Counted from the stretch's first letter, positions 54,112-63,744 are shown. The stretch: DNA of 64,000 bases from Cytophagales bacterium (GCA_022360055.1 JAKSDO010000047.1:1-64000); one strand, 5' to 3'. The notes: generated from the sequence alone by a model not told the origin. Translations and numbers: made by a program.

Positions 54112-57100
54112 TTACAATGAAATATTAACACCAACAGATAGCGTCCTTTGCAGTGGGTATATTTTACCGGCACCCCATGCTCCGCCTGTCGCTTCAGGAT
54201 CAAAGAGCTTTGTAAGCTTAGTAAAGGTCAGCAAGTTCTCACCTGAGAAATAAAACCTCAATCTTTGAATTTTGATCCTCTCAGTCAGTTCGCCAGGAAT
54301 GGTGTAACCTAATTGCAGATTTTTCAATCTTATATAGGCACCATTCTGCATATACTTCGTCTGAGGCCTTGTGTTTTTGGTATGTTCTCCACTCATATAC
54401 GGTTTTGGGTAATAGGCATTGGGCCCGCCGCCAAAATCAGATCCTTCAGGCGACCAATAATCCATGTGCTCTACATAATAGCTATTTTGCCATTTACTAC
54501 CTCTAAAGCCGTAAAAGACATTCACGCCAGAACCAAATAATACATCTTTTTTGCCAACACCCTGCCAGAACATATTCAAGTCAAAGCCTTTCCATTGTAA
54601 ACCACCGGTAATACCGTAATTATATTGTGGTCTGGAATTACCAATAATTGATTGATCTCCGGGATTATCCACTGTATTGTCTCCCCAGTCAATTTTTCCA
54701 TCATTATTGATGTCCTCATATTTCATGTCTCCGGCCGTCCATCTGGAATATAAGGCACTCTGATCTGCCCAGTCTTCATTGTCAGATTGGAAGAAGCCAG
54801 CAGAGGTATACCCCCAAATCTCGCCCAAAACCTGACCTGTTCGATAGGTGTTTAAGATACCTGTCGGATTGTTATAATCGGTAATTGTTGATTTGCTATT
54901 GCCCAGTACAAGTTTTATATCATAGCGGAAATCCGCACTTAACCGATCTTGCCAGGACACCAGGAACTCAAAACCTTTGGTTTCCAAAGTTGTATTGTTT
55001 TTGCTTGGTGGTGAAGTTCCAAGAACAGCCGGAACCGCTTCTGCTGGTCCATGACCATCGCTTGTCGTACGATTGTACCAATCAAATGTCAAACCCAAAC
55101 GATCATCTAAGAACAAAGCATCCAGGCCTAAGTCGAGGGTAGTCACTGTTTCCCAGGTCAGATCCGTGCTGATCAATCCCGGAGCTCCAGTATAGACTGG
55201 TCTTGCCCCATCCATGATCCAGTGCAGATTTGTCCTTACCGGTATTATCTCAATGTATTGATAGTTAAACTCCCATTCCTTACCCTGGTTTCCCAATGAG
55301 CCGTAGGAAGCCCGAAGTTTTAGATTGCTGACCACGTTTTGAAGGGGAGCGAAAAAGGCTTCTTCAGATATAACATACCCGATGGAGCCAGAAGGAAAAA
55401 ATCCCCATTTGGTACCAGTATTGAATTTTGAGGACCCATCATATCTTGCATTAAATTCAAACAGATATTTATCTTTAAAACTATAATTCACTCTTGAAAA
55501 TACACCCTGGGTTGACCAGTGGTTACGTGAATCATCAATTAAGAATTCGCCTGTAGCAGTGCTCATTGAAGGCACATTATCTGTAACCAGTCCTAATTTT
55601 TGGCCGCTGAGTCCTCCAACTTCCTTTTTCTGTTCTTCATACCCGACAAGTACTAAAAAACGGTGATCGTTAATCTCCTTTTCATAAGAACTCACTGCAT
55701 TGAACATATGATAGTCTGTTTTGTTAAATCCTGTAAGTACCCCATTGGAAGGTGGCGGATATACGTCGGGCACTACTTCACCGGTTGGCAACGTACTGTA
55801 TACCACTTTTCTATGCGTATTGGCTTGATTGTCCAAATGATTCCAGTTGTAAGTAAGTCTAGTTACCCATCCTTTGACCGGCTCGATTGTGGTACCAATG
55901 TTCAGCCAGAGATCATTTTTCTGTTCATCCAGCTTACCACCGTGTTCCAGCATATGAGCTGTAGATGAAGTTGATAACTCGCCATTGGGCAAATACAATG
56001 GATTAGATGGCCAATTCCTTGTGAAATTATGCCAAAGTACTGTACGGTTATATCCAGCCCAAGCCACCGGATATGAAGAATTAGCTCTTGTATATTTTGT
56101 ACTCAAATCAATATCAAGCCAATTGGTAACTTCTGTATTTAGATTTGCGGTCAAATTATATCGCTTATAATGCTCATCGCCAAAATTTAGCTGACCGCCT
56201 TGGTTAAAATAACTTCCTGCCAAATAAAAATTTGACTTGTCTGTATTTCCTCCTACACTCAAATTGTGCTTTTGATGTGGGGCCCATTCCTTATAGTACA
56301 AATCCATCCAGTTGTTATTGGCATTGCCTCCATTCCAACGTAGATAATTTCTTTCATTATTTGGATCTACAATTGTTTCATCTTTAAAAGTTCCGGCCTG
56401 ATACTGTCTCATTCTTTCCAATGTTTCGTCAGAATACATAACACCCTGACCGGAATTCTCAGCTGCATAATTCATAGCTGCTGCAGCTACCAGAGAATTT
56501 GGCGACTGAGGCATTCTGGTTGGCTGCGCCCATGCCATAAACCCGGTATAATCAATTTGAACTTTTCCCTGGTTCAATTTCGAACCGTTTTTTGTGGTAA
56601 TCAATATTACTCCAAATGCCCCTCGTGCTCCATATATTGCCGAAGCGGCAGCATCTTTAAGTACCGAAACGCTTTCTATATCATCGGGATTGACTAAGTC
56701 GATGTCCATAGGTACTCCGTCAACCAAAATATAAGGATCATCACTGCCATCAATACTGCCAGCGCCTCTAATATTCCAATTTCTACTGGATCCAGGTTCA
56801 CCACCGGCATTGGTAGCAGATATACTTAGGTTGGGTACCAACCCCTGGATCGCCTGGGCAACGCTTCCCACAGGCCTGTTTTCAAGTTGATCGCTTGTGA
56901 CCTGGTCTACGGCCCCTGTGAGATGCGCTTTTTTTTGAGTGCCGTACCCGACAACTACAATTTCATCCAGTGCCGTCAAATCCGGCACAAGCGCAAGGTC
57001 AATTACGGTGCGGTTACCTACCGCTATTTCTTCCGAAACAAACCCGACCGAGCTGAATACGATAACCGAATTTTCATCCGGAACTTCCAGCGTATAATTT

Positions 57101-57642
57101 CCTTCAATGTCGGTCACCGACCCGCGCGAAGTACCTTTCACAAGCACATTCACTCCGGGCAGGCCTTCGCCGTCTTCGTTGCTGGTGACTTTTCCGGTGA
57201 TGGTGATGCCCTGAATAACAACCTCAATTTCGGGTGCGACCTTTCTTTCATGCCGATTTACATTGATATAATTATTTACCTGCTTAAACTTCAGGTTCGC
57301 CTCCTTGGATATCTTCAACAGGACATCGGCAACAGATATTTTTTTCCTACGATAATTGATCTTCACATCGCTGTTGATATCGGAAATATCAAATGAGAAA
57401 TGAAAATCCGTTTTACTTTCGATCTCCTTAAATGCCTCCAGAACATCGGCATTTTCAAGATTGAGGTTTAGATGTACATCGTAAACCCTGCGGACTTCCT
57501 GGGCATTGGTAATTGCAGCCTGTAAAAGGCTGAAAAACAACGTCTGCAATACTATGCCATATGCTGTAGACTTGCTGATCACGGTAATTAGCCTAAGTAA
57601 TTTAATTTTCATAATTTTGTGTACGTTTGATTTAACATTCAT
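54112..57642 (-). CDS. susC: SusC/RagA-family TonB-dependent transporter with STN domain
   Basis: A 1176-aa outer-membrane transporter. A signal peptide (about 12-48) is followed by a secretin/TonB N-terminal (STN) domain (about 55-115; LENADVLEAFKEIESKTDFH), which is the contact for FecR-type anti-sigma signalling. A carboxypeptidase-regulatory-like domain (ITGKVTSNEDGEGLPGVNVL) precedes the TonB box and plug (DEIVVVGYGTQKK, SVLKDAAASAIYGARGAFGV). The 22-strand barrel ends in LSVGVNISL. The STN domain plus upstream sigma and FecR genes indicates cell-surface signalling control. ATG at 57612 is an alternative start. Confidence 0.95.
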   Translation of the reverse strand: MNVKSNVHKIMKIKLLRLITVISKSTAYGIVLQTLFFSLLQAAITNAQEVRRVYDVHLNLNLENADVLEAFKEIESKTDFHFSFDISDINSDVKINYRRKKISVADVLLKISKEANLKFKQVNNYINVNRHERKVAPEIEVVIQGITITGKVTSNEDGEGLPGVNVLVKGTSRGSVTDIEGNYTLEVPDENSVIVFSSVGFVSEEIAVGNRTVIDLALVPDLTALDEIVVVGYGTQKKAHLTGAVDQVTSDQLENRPVGSVAQAIQGLVPNLSISATNAGGEPGSSRNWNIRGAGSIDGSDDPYILVDGVPMDIDLVNPDDIESVSVLKDAAASAIYGARGAFGVILITTKNGSKLNQGKVQIDYTGFMAWAQPTRMPQSPNSLVAAAAMNYAAENSGQGVMYSDETLERMRQYQAGTFKDETIVDPNNERNYLRWNGGNANNNWMDLYYKEWAPHQKHNLSVGGNTDKSNFYLAGSYFNQGGQLNFGDEHYKRYNLTANLNTEVTNWLDIDLSTKYTRANSSYPVAWAGYNRTVLWHNFTRNWPSNPLYLPNGELSTSSTAHMLEHGGKLDEQKNDLWLNIGTTIEPVKGWVTRLTYNWNHLDNQANTHRKVVYSTLPTGEVVPDVYPPPSNGVLTGFNKTDYHMFNAVSSYEKEINDHRFLVLVGYEEQKKEVGGLSGQKLGLVTDNVPSMSTATGEFLIDDSRNHWSTQGVFSRVNYSFKDKYLFEFNARYDGSSKFNTGTKWGFFPSGSIGYVISEEAFFAPLQNVVSNLKLRASYGSLGNQGKEWEFNYQYIEIIPVRTNLHWIMDGARPVYTGAPGLISTDLTWETVTTLDLGLDALFLDDRLGLTFDWYNRTTSDGHGPAEAVPAVLGTSPPSKNNTTLETKGFEFLVSWQDRLSADFRYDIKLVLGNSKSTITDYNNPTGILNTYRTGQVLGEIWGYTSAGFFQSDNEDWADQSALYSRWTAGDMKYEDINNDGKIDWGDNTVDNPGDQSIIGNSRPQYNYGITGGLQWKGFDLNMFWQGVGKKDVLFGSGVNVFYGFRGSKWQNSYYVEHMDYWSPEGSDFGGGPNAYYPKPYMSGEHTKNTRPQTKYMQNGAYIRLKNLQLGYTIPGELTERIKIQRLRFYFSGENLLTFTKLTKLFDPEATGGAWGAGKIYPLQRTLSVGVNISL

Positions 57643-57687
57643 TTTATAGCAGAATTCTTGCTAGGATTTTCTGCTGTGGATGTGTAT

Positions 57688-57721
57688 AGCCGGATTTATT
57701 TTTGTAAATCCGGCTTTTTTT
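57688..57721 (+). terminator. strong intrinsic terminator on the strand opposite susC
   Basis: A perfect 11-bp inverted repeat AGCCGGATTTA (57688-57698) / TAAATCCGGCT (57705-57715) with a 6-nt loop, followed by six further T residues (57716-57721) on the + strand. Read in the + direction this is a textbook rho-independent terminator. No + strand gene precedes it, so it may end an antisense RNA arising at the susC start. Confidence 0.8.
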
Positions 57722-57746
57722 CATGAAGTGTCCCTGTATTCCATAT

Positions 57747-58784
57747 TTAGTTTTTTATAGTTATTGTCACTTTTTTATTGTTGATTTCATATTCAAAATC
57801 CTGCGTGAAGCTGATGCTCTCGAGCACATTGTCCAGGTAGTCGTTTTTAAACCATCCGGAGTATTTCCACTCATCTCCAAGATAGGTTTTCGAAAATTCA
57901 AACTCGACGCCATACCATCTGCTCAGCTTTTTAAAGACGGTTTCAAAACCGTCCTCTTCAAATTGAAGGACGCCATCCTTCCAGTTAATATGCTTGTCGA
58001 CATCGCTTTTTTGCTTACTGGCTTCCCTGTTTCTTTTTTTATAATTAACCGAATACCCGGGCTCTAATATGAATTTCTGATGCTCCTGTTGTTGAATTTC
58101 AACCAATACGCTTCCTGTGGCCAGCGTGACTTCAATATTGTTTTCGGAGGCATAGCTTCTTACATTAAATGACGTGCCCAGTGCAGTGGTAGAGACGTTC
58201 CCGGATTTTAAAACAAAGGGTTTGTCCGGATTTCTGGCGATTTCAAAAAAAGCTTCGCCTTCCAGTTCGACCGGTCTTATTTGATCACTAAAAACTTCCG
58301 GGTATTTCAAAGTGGATTCGGAATTCAACCAGACAATACTTCCGTCCGGCAAATATATCCTGAGCTTCTGCCCGCTTGGGATATATTTTTCGATCTGATC
58401 AATTTCATGTTCAGCGACTTCCTCCGTATTTTCGAGCCTGAGTCGTTGAAGGATCACGATGGTAATAAAACCTGCAAGCAGAAAAAATACAATGGACGCG
58501 GCAATTCTCGAGGGATTAAAACGTCGGGTTTTACCGCCTTTTTCAAGCGAATCGATCTGAATGACGGTATGGTCATTAATCTCATTGCTGATCTGAGCAT
58601 ATACCTGATCTCCGTCCGCCGTCATTGAAAAACGGGTTTCTTCCCAAAAACGCTTTATGAAATCCGCATCCGCTTCAAATTCCGGATTTGAAGCTATGAT
58701 GGAATCCAGTTCTTTCCGTTCCCTTTTATTTAAAGGTTCGGTTTGAGATTTTGTCACCAGTTCAAAAAATCGTTTTTTATTCAT
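57747..58784 (-). CDS. FecR-family anti-sigma factor
   Basis: A 345-aa protein. The start at 58784 (MNKKRFFELVTKSQTEPLNK) is preferred over an upstream ATG at 58862 because the family begins this way. The N-terminal cytoplasmic region binds sigma. One membrane helix is IAASIVFFLLAGFITIVIL. The periplasmic FecR domain contains GSIVWLNSESTLKYPEVFSD, EGEAFFEIARNPDKPFVL and TALGTSFNVRSY. The C-terminal DUF4974-like part (YLDNVLESISFTQDFEYEIN) contacts the STN domain of SusC. It lies between the sigma factor gene and susC, the standard layout for a glycan-triggered switch. Confidence 0.93.
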   Translation of the reverse strand: MNKKRFFELVTKSQTEPLNKRERKELDSIIASNPEFEADADFIKRFWEETRFSMTADGDQVYAQISNEINDHTVIQIDSLEKGGKTRRFNPSRIAASIVFFLLAGFITIVILQRLRLENTEEVAEHEIDQIEKYIPSGQKLRIYLPDGSIVWLNSESTLKYPEVFSDQIRPVELEGEAFFEIARNPDKPFVLKSGNVSTTALGTSFNVRSYASENNIEVTLATGSVLVEIQQQEHQKFILEPGYSVNYKKRNREASKQKSDVDKHINWKDGVLQFEEDGFETVFKKLSRWYGVEFEFSKTYLGDEWKYSGWFKNDYLDNVLESISFTQDFEYEINNKKVTITIKN

Positions 58785-59045
58785 TATTATCTTTTGGCTC
58801 GGAGTAATTCGGATGCTTTTCACCTCTATAACTCCAGGAGAAAAAAATACCCCTACGCGCATTTGAAAAATTATTTTCCATCCGCATTTTTTGATGAAAC
58901 CGACAGGACCTGAGCAAACTCAGGACACACACGAGCACGACTATATTTCACTGTTTGTCAGCAACTTAAAAAAATATAAGCGGATGAAATCATTCGGGAG
59001 ATCGACAAAAACCGCCGATGCGGTTCATTGCAGTTCCGGTTCCTT

Positions 59046-59639
59046 CTAGCGATTGCTCGTGTTCAGACTTCTGTTTTTAGCGGCAAAGCGCAGGTGCATC
59101 AACTTTTCGCGCAGGGTTGACATCGCTTTACCCATTTGATTTTCGACCGTTTTTATGGAAACTTCGAGAAGTTCTGCCACCTCCTTATATTTTAATCCGT
59201 CCTGCTTCACCAGCTCAAAAATCAATCTGCACCGCGGCGGCAGTTCATCAAGAGCATTCAACAGCTCTTTCCGCAGCTCTTTGGTGATCAGCTTACTTTC
59301 AGGCGAATCCACTGTTTTTGCCAGATTAAAATCTCCGGAAGCCAATTCAACTTCATGCAGTCGGTGGATATCTCTCAGGTAACTCAGCGCCTTGTTTTTC
59401 ACAGAACGAAAAATATAACCGTCAAAATTCTCTATTTTATCCAGTTGCGTTCTGTGGTTCCACAACCCGATAAATACGCTGGATATCGCCTCATCGGCGG
59501 CGGATTTGGACTCGAGGAAATAATATGCATAATTCAACAGCCTGGGATAGTAGTGGTCAAACAACTGCCTCAGCGCTCTTTGATCGTCATTTTTGACAAT
59601 TTGTTCTATCCAGATATGTTTTGAAACTTTATACGCCAT
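59046..59639 (-). CDS. ECF RNA polymerase sigma factor (sigma-70 family)
   Basis: A 197-aa sigma factor. Region 2 is LRQLFDHYYPRLLNYAYYFL ... DEAISSVFIGLWNHR. Region 4 is LDELPPRCRLIFELVKQDGL, KYKEVAELLEVSIKTVENQM, a clear helix-turn-helix. This is the Bacteroidota ECF type paired with FecR and SusC. It probably activates susC-to-EEP transcription when the cognate glycan docks on SusCD. A 261-bp gap separates it from the fecR start. Confidence 0.94.
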   Translation of the reverse strand: MAYKVSKHIWIEQIVKNDDQRALRQLFDHYYPRLLNYAYYFLESKSAADEAISSVFIGLWNHRTQLDKIENFDGYIFRSVKNKALSYLRDIHRLHEVELASGDFNLAKTVDSPESKLITKELRKELLNALDELPPRCRLIFELVKQDGLKYKEVAELLEVSIKTVENQMGKAMSTLREKLMHLRFAAKNRSLNTSNR

Positions 59640-59645
59640 TCGCCC

Positions 59646-59798
59646 TTATGCATGCTTAAAGCTCATGATGGGATATAAAACCATCGATCGTAAAACCATA
59701 AATCTCCGTTCCGGGACCGAAGGGATTTGAACGATCGACCCATTCGGAAAAATCTCAATCCGATCCCTGTTGCGCAAGGTCTCTAACAAGTTGCACAT
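59646..59798 (-). CDS. possible 50-aa protein between the dioxygenase and sigma genes
   Basis: An open frame of 50 codons (MCNLLETLRNRD ... IEIFPNGSIVQIPSVP ... SFKHA). Its ATG lies one base after the stop of the dioxygenase gene (TAA-T-ATG) and its stop is 6 bp before the sigma factor's ATG, so it fills the gap almost exactly. No known family is recognised and there is no signal peptide. It may be a real small protein, a leader that couples dioxygenase and sigma translation, or chance. Confidence 0.35.
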   Translation of the reverse strand: MCNLLETLRNRDRIEIFPNGSIVQIPSVPERRFMVLRSMVLYPIMSFKHA

Positions 59799-59799
59799 A

Positions 59800-60528
59800 T
59801 TATTTCACTTTCCGCTCGCCCGTATGATCATATCCCATAGACCGTTCCAACTCGATCATTAATCCGGGCCTGAAATTTGTGATCAAAGCCCTTCTGTGGA
59901 ATTTCGAAGTATTGCCCCGGCTGTAATGCAGTGTTCTTCCGTGATGAAATACACAAGATCCGGGATTCAACTCGACATAAACGGAGCCTTCCTCCGATCC
60001 CCTGCACTGCAATGCGCCCTTATTGCCTATTTGGGTATGCGGCAGGACTTCACCTTTGTGCGATCCGGGGGTGTACCACATGCACCCATTCTCCAACAGC
60101 GCCCGGTCAATAGCTACCCAGCAACTCACGGCACGCTTATCCGGCAGATCGGGCCAGTAGGCTTCATCCTGGTGCCACGGTGTTTCCGTATGGGTCCCCG
60201 GCGCTTTATTGATGAGCATATCGAAATCCAGTTGCATATCTTCTCCCAACAGCTCTTTTGCGATTCGCAATGTTTTCTCATGGATCGGCTTATTCAACAA
60301 TTCGGGGAACAACCTGCCGGGCACCATGATCTGGGTGATTTTTTCATGGCCGGCTTCAGGATCTCCCGACAAATCCGATCTCAAACCCGAGGAATCTATG
60401 GTATTGTCGAGGAAGGAATTATAGATTTCACTGTAATACTCCACTTCCGCGGCCGGGATTAAGTTTTCAATGGTCAGATAGCCTTGATCTTTAAAAAAAT
60501 CTCTTTGGTCTTGTGTCAGGTGTTGCAT
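59800..60528 (-). CDS. phytanoyl-CoA dioxygenase (PhyH)-family Fe(II)/2-oxoglutarate oxygenase
   Basis: A 242-aa protein. The iron facial triad is H119 and D121 (TPWHQDEAYWPDLPD) plus H201 (GRTLHYSRGN), and R212/R213 is the likely 2-oxoglutarate anchor. FWxGDx-type cupin strands are present (VSCWVAIDRALLENGCMWYT, PGSHKGEVLPH). There is no signal peptide, so it acts in the cytoplasm, probably hydroxylating a small substrate released from the locus. It is 48 bp downstream of the DUF5107/TPR gene and upstream of the sigma factor gene. Confidence 0.9.
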   Translation of the reverse strand: MQHLTQDQRDFFKDQGYLTIENLIPAAEVEYYSEIYNSFLDNTIDSSGLRSDLSGDPEAGHEKITQIMVPGRLFPELLNKPIHEKTLRIAKELLGEDMQLDFDMLINKAPGTHTETPWHQDEAYWPDLPDKRAVSCWVAIDRALLENGCMWYTPGSHKGEVLPHTQIGNKGALQCRGSEEGSVYVELNPGSCVFHHGRTLHYSRGNTSKFHRRALITNFRPGLMIELERSMGYDHTGERKVK

Positions 60529-60576
60529 AGTTCAATAGTAATAATCGGGGTATCATAGGTCTGTGACCGACGGTCT

Positions 60577-63500
60577 TTATTTCAGGTTTGAGATCGCTTT
60601 TACAAGTTCGAATTCAGAATCTCCGTATTTCGGATCCCATGGAGTTCCCCCGCTTTTCGTATCAATTTGTCCGGCAATGCGATGTGCATCGTCGTATTTT
60701 TCGCGGATCATCGCATCGCACCATTTATACACGGCATTGCGCGTGCCGGATTTTTCCCAGGTTGCCAGATATGCTTCCGCTTCACCCTTTCGGTCCAATC
60801 GTTTCAGCGAAACTAAATACATATAGTCGGCAGAGCCGTATACGGGCTTACCGCTTTGCTGATACTCGACGATTTGTCGAAATCTTTGATTTGCCTGCTG
60901 CTGCTTCCCGCTTTTGAGCAAACACAATGCCTCCACATAGTTTTCAATGCGTTCGTCCACCTGAAAAGGTTTTCCCACTCCGAGGTTTTCCGGCCACAAC
61001 CGGGCGCTGTTCACGGATCTTAACGCTGCGGAATACCTTCCGGCGCGATATAGTTCCAAAGCTTCCATCAAACAGGACTGACGGTAAGTTACCCTTCCGT
61101 ATCTGGCTCCCTCACTTGGCAAAATCACTGTGGTAGATAGTACCTCCTTACAGGCCGAATATTGTCCGTCTGCCATAAGGCACTTCGCATAATTATATTT
61201 CAGTACGTTGTTTTCGGGAAATTTCTTCATGGATTTTTCAGCTACGGCCAAGGCCTCCTCCGATCTGTTTTTGGATAAATAATATTCCTCCAATCTTGCA
61301 TATATCCGCCATTGATTTGCATCCAGAGCCAAAGCCTTCTCAAGGTCCTGCTCTTCGTCATAGTCATCATTTTTCGAAAACAACGCGGATTTGGCCAGGT
61401 AAAATGTTGCAACATCGGGATCATCACCGCACGCGTTAAACAGATCAATTGCGTTGTCCGAATTGCCTAAACTCCAGTTCAAGACTCCCGAATAAAACAA
61501 GGGTTTCCAATTTTCAGTATTTTGCGATGCCCAGTTAAGCACTTGTACGTGCTCAGGTCTAAACGGCGCCACAAAGTCCGGGCTCATGTCAAGCGCGGTT
61601 TCAAGATATTGCTTAGCCTTTGATTCATCGCCATTCAGATGATTCAGATAGGCGAGATGCAACAAGGTTATGGGGTTGGCAGGGGACAGTTCGAGCAATT
61701 GCACGGCTTCATCAATTCCTCCCAGATCCTGATACCACAGGGCCATTTCCATAAATATTTCATGGGGCAATTCGCACCGTACCCCGTTTGTGAAAGACGG
61801 CCCGGGCGCTCCATCCAAAATTGCCTGCTCAAAATCTGCAAAGTGATCCAGTTGTGTTATAGTCCTTATTCTTTCCAGATGTTTTAAGGCTTCGTCCTTT
61901 TTTCCTTTTTTCCTGGCAATAACTGCCATGATCTTATTGGATTCGATATCCTCGGAAGAAGCACCCAACACTTTTTGCGCATAGTATCCGGCTTCTTCCA
62001 ATAGCTCTTTTTTCAGAGATAATCCGGCCAATTCGATATAAGCCGCTTTCCTGAATGCCGGTGTCAGAGATGCCACCGAAAATCCATCGCGCGCGTCCTG
62101 GAAATGTTCCAGCTTTTTATTGATCAAACCGTAGATAAAATTCGCCTCGGCGTCGTAGGAGTTTATGGACAGGGAGGCGGATGCGTGTTCCAGTGCCTTT
62201 TGGTATTCGGCTTTTCTGTAGAGCAGACTTGCCAACTGATTCAATGCCGGGGCAAAATAAGGATGATCCTCAAGACAGGATTCGAAGGATTCCCGTGCCT
62301 TTTCATACTTTTTCTGAAAAACCCAGTGCTGCCCATCGAGGAATTTTCCATAGCCCGAATTCCAGTCAAAATCCGGGGGCGCCTGCATCGGCCGGCTTGA
62401 GCGATGGCCCGTTTCCCTTTCCGGCCAGATGAGTTTATTCTTGCCCAATACAATTTTGACCGGTTCGCCATTAAGGTTCGGAGCAAGCTTCACCGACCAG
62501 GTTTTCAGAACATCCAGTTTCAGGTCATATTGTTCCATTAATTGATCGTCCCTATAGATGCTCAACTTCTCGTTTGTTTTTTGAAGCGGGCAAAAATAGA
62601 CGGTCTTGCCGTTCTGATCTTGTTCAACATTTAATACGCCAAACGGGTTGGCCTTCTTCACACCTTTTGTTTTCAATATCGGAAACCAAATTTCCTCGAA
62701 TACATCCATTGCATGGGGCTCAAACCCAAAATGTTTGAAAGGCGTCTTCGTACTGCCCGGCACCGCCTGATTAAACAACCTCCCGGATTGAAGTTCAACG
62801 TATTGCCCGTCATCATCCGTAAGCAGATCTTCCCAAATTCCACCGGACCTGCTGTGCGCCCACTGAAATACTTTCATACCCAACTTTTCTCCATAAGGAG
62901 CATAATGACCGGATCCAAACTCCAGCTCATGCCAGTATCCTGCATAATGGTCGCTCATTTCCCCGAGCACATGATTTGACTTACTGCCTCCAAAGCTGTT
63001 GTTTTTATACCACGATATGTCCCGGCCTTCCGGATCGATCGGCCAGTCGTGGGCGCTTCCGTCGTGTCCGATCCAATGGCTGCCCGGAAAGCAGAATTCC
63101 AGATCTCCTTGTACCTGATAGGCGGCATTCATCCACTGATAATACGGCTGCACCAGAGGCGTGGGATTATGCCATGTAGTTTTGGTTGTAAAATAGGCCC
63201 TGTCCTTTTGAAGATTCACTTCGGTTTCCCACCGCGTTCTTGTCAGCAGGTCCGTAGCGCTTAAAAAACAGCTCACACTTCCGTCCGCGTTCTCTGCAAG
63301 CGCATAATCGACCGGTGTCGCCGATGTCGGAGCATGACCGATAATGCCAAAATTGAGTTCTATTCCACCCGATGTCCAGGCACCCCGCATGGCAATATCC
63401 CTGAATTTGACGACCGAATTATAATAAATGAATTCATTCCCGGTAGACTTTTCAACGGCCCCCCAGATCTTACCGCCGATTTCCGGAAATATCGTTACTT

Positions 63501-63744
63501 TGATATAATCATTTTCAAGCTCCACAACTTTCCATTCCTTTTCCGAGGCTTCCAGCGCAAAACCGTCAAACCTGAAATACGGATAATAGGTATTGTCAGG
63601 ATTGGGGACCGGGTTCGGGTCGGAGAACGGATATGTCTTGAGATTGAGTTTTTTTTCTGCAACGGTTGCCTCCTGTTTTTGCGCTGTCGAATTCAATGCA
63701 ATCACAAAAACCAAGACGAGCGGGAAGTATTTTAGCGTTTTCAT
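60577..63744 (-). CDS. DUF5107-domain protein with TPR repeats
   Basis: A 1055-aa protein from the start at 63744, where a signal peptide MKTLKYFPLVLVFVIALNST begins. A longer in-frame reading to 63984 has no signal and overlaps the upstream gene. Residues about 45-400 fit DUF5107, a galactose-mutarotase-like beta-sandwich (VTIFPEIGGKIWGAVEKSTG, HNPTPLVQPYYQWMNAAYQV, GSHWIGHDGSAHDW). From about 490 on there are many TPR units (KARESFESCLEDHPYFAPAL, AKQYLETALDMSPDFVAPFR). Such proteins are frequent in PUL neighbourhoods and probably act on or bind glycans. Enzymatic activity is not established. Confidence 0.82.
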   Translation of the reverse strand: MKTLKYFPLVLVFVIALNSTAQKQEATVAEKKLNLKTYPFSDPNPVPNPDNTYYPYFRFDGFALEASEKEWKVVELENDYIKVTIFPEIGGKIWGAVEKSTGNEFIYYNSVVKFRDIAMRGAWTSGGIELNFGIIGHAPTSATPVDYALAENADGSVSCFLSATDLLTRTRWETEVNLQKDRAYFTTKTTWHNPTPLVQPYYQWMNAAYQVQGDLEFCFPGSHWIGHDGSAHDWPIDPEGRDISWYKNNSFGGSKSNHVLGEMSDHYAGYWHELEFGSGHYAPYGEKLGMKVFQWAHSRSGGIWEDLLTDDDGQYVELQSGRLFNQAVPGSTKTPFKHFGFEPHAMDVFEEIWFPILKTKGVKKANPFGVLNVEQDQNGKTVYFCPLQKTNEKLSIYRDDQLMEQYDLKLDVLKTWSVKLAPNLNGEPVKIVLGKNKLIWPERETGHRSSRPMQAPPDFDWNSGYGKFLDGQHWVFQKKYEKARESFESCLEDHPYFAPALNQLASLLYRKAEYQKALEHASASLSINSYDAEANFIYGLINKKLEHFQDARDGFSVASLTPAFRKAAYIELAGLSLKKELLEEAGYYAQKVLGASSEDIESNKIMAVIARKKGKKDEALKHLERIRTITQLDHFADFEQAILDGAPGPSFTNGVRCELPHEIFMEMALWYQDLGGIDEAVQLLELSPANPITLLHLAYLNHLNGDESKAKQYLETALDMSPDFVAPFRPEHVQVLNWASQNTENWKPLFYSGVLNWSLGNSDNAIDLFNACGDDPDVATFYLAKSALFSKNDDYDEEQDLEKALALDANQWRIYARLEEYYLSKNRSEEALAVAEKSMKKFPENNVLKYNYAKCLMADGQYSACKEVLSTTVILPSEGARYGRVTYRQSCLMEALELYRAGRYSAALRSVNSARLWPENLGVGKPFQVDERIENYVEALCLLKSGKQQQANQRFRQIVEYQQSGKPVYGSADYMYLVSLKRLDRKGEAEAYLATWEKSGTRNAVYKWCDAMIREKYDDAHRIAGQIDTKSGGTPWDPKYGDSEFELVKAISNLK

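Noticed and set aside
57688-57721. Terminator of fecR in the sense direction
   Set aside because: On the - strand the hairpin is preceded by an A-run and not followed by a T-run, so it would not act as a standard terminator for the fecR transcript.
59711-59735. tRNA 3'-end-like stretch (GGGATTTGAAC on +)
   Set aside because: It resembles a T-arm and acceptor end, but the T-stem does not pair and no upstream tRNA half exists. It lies within the possible 50-codon frame.
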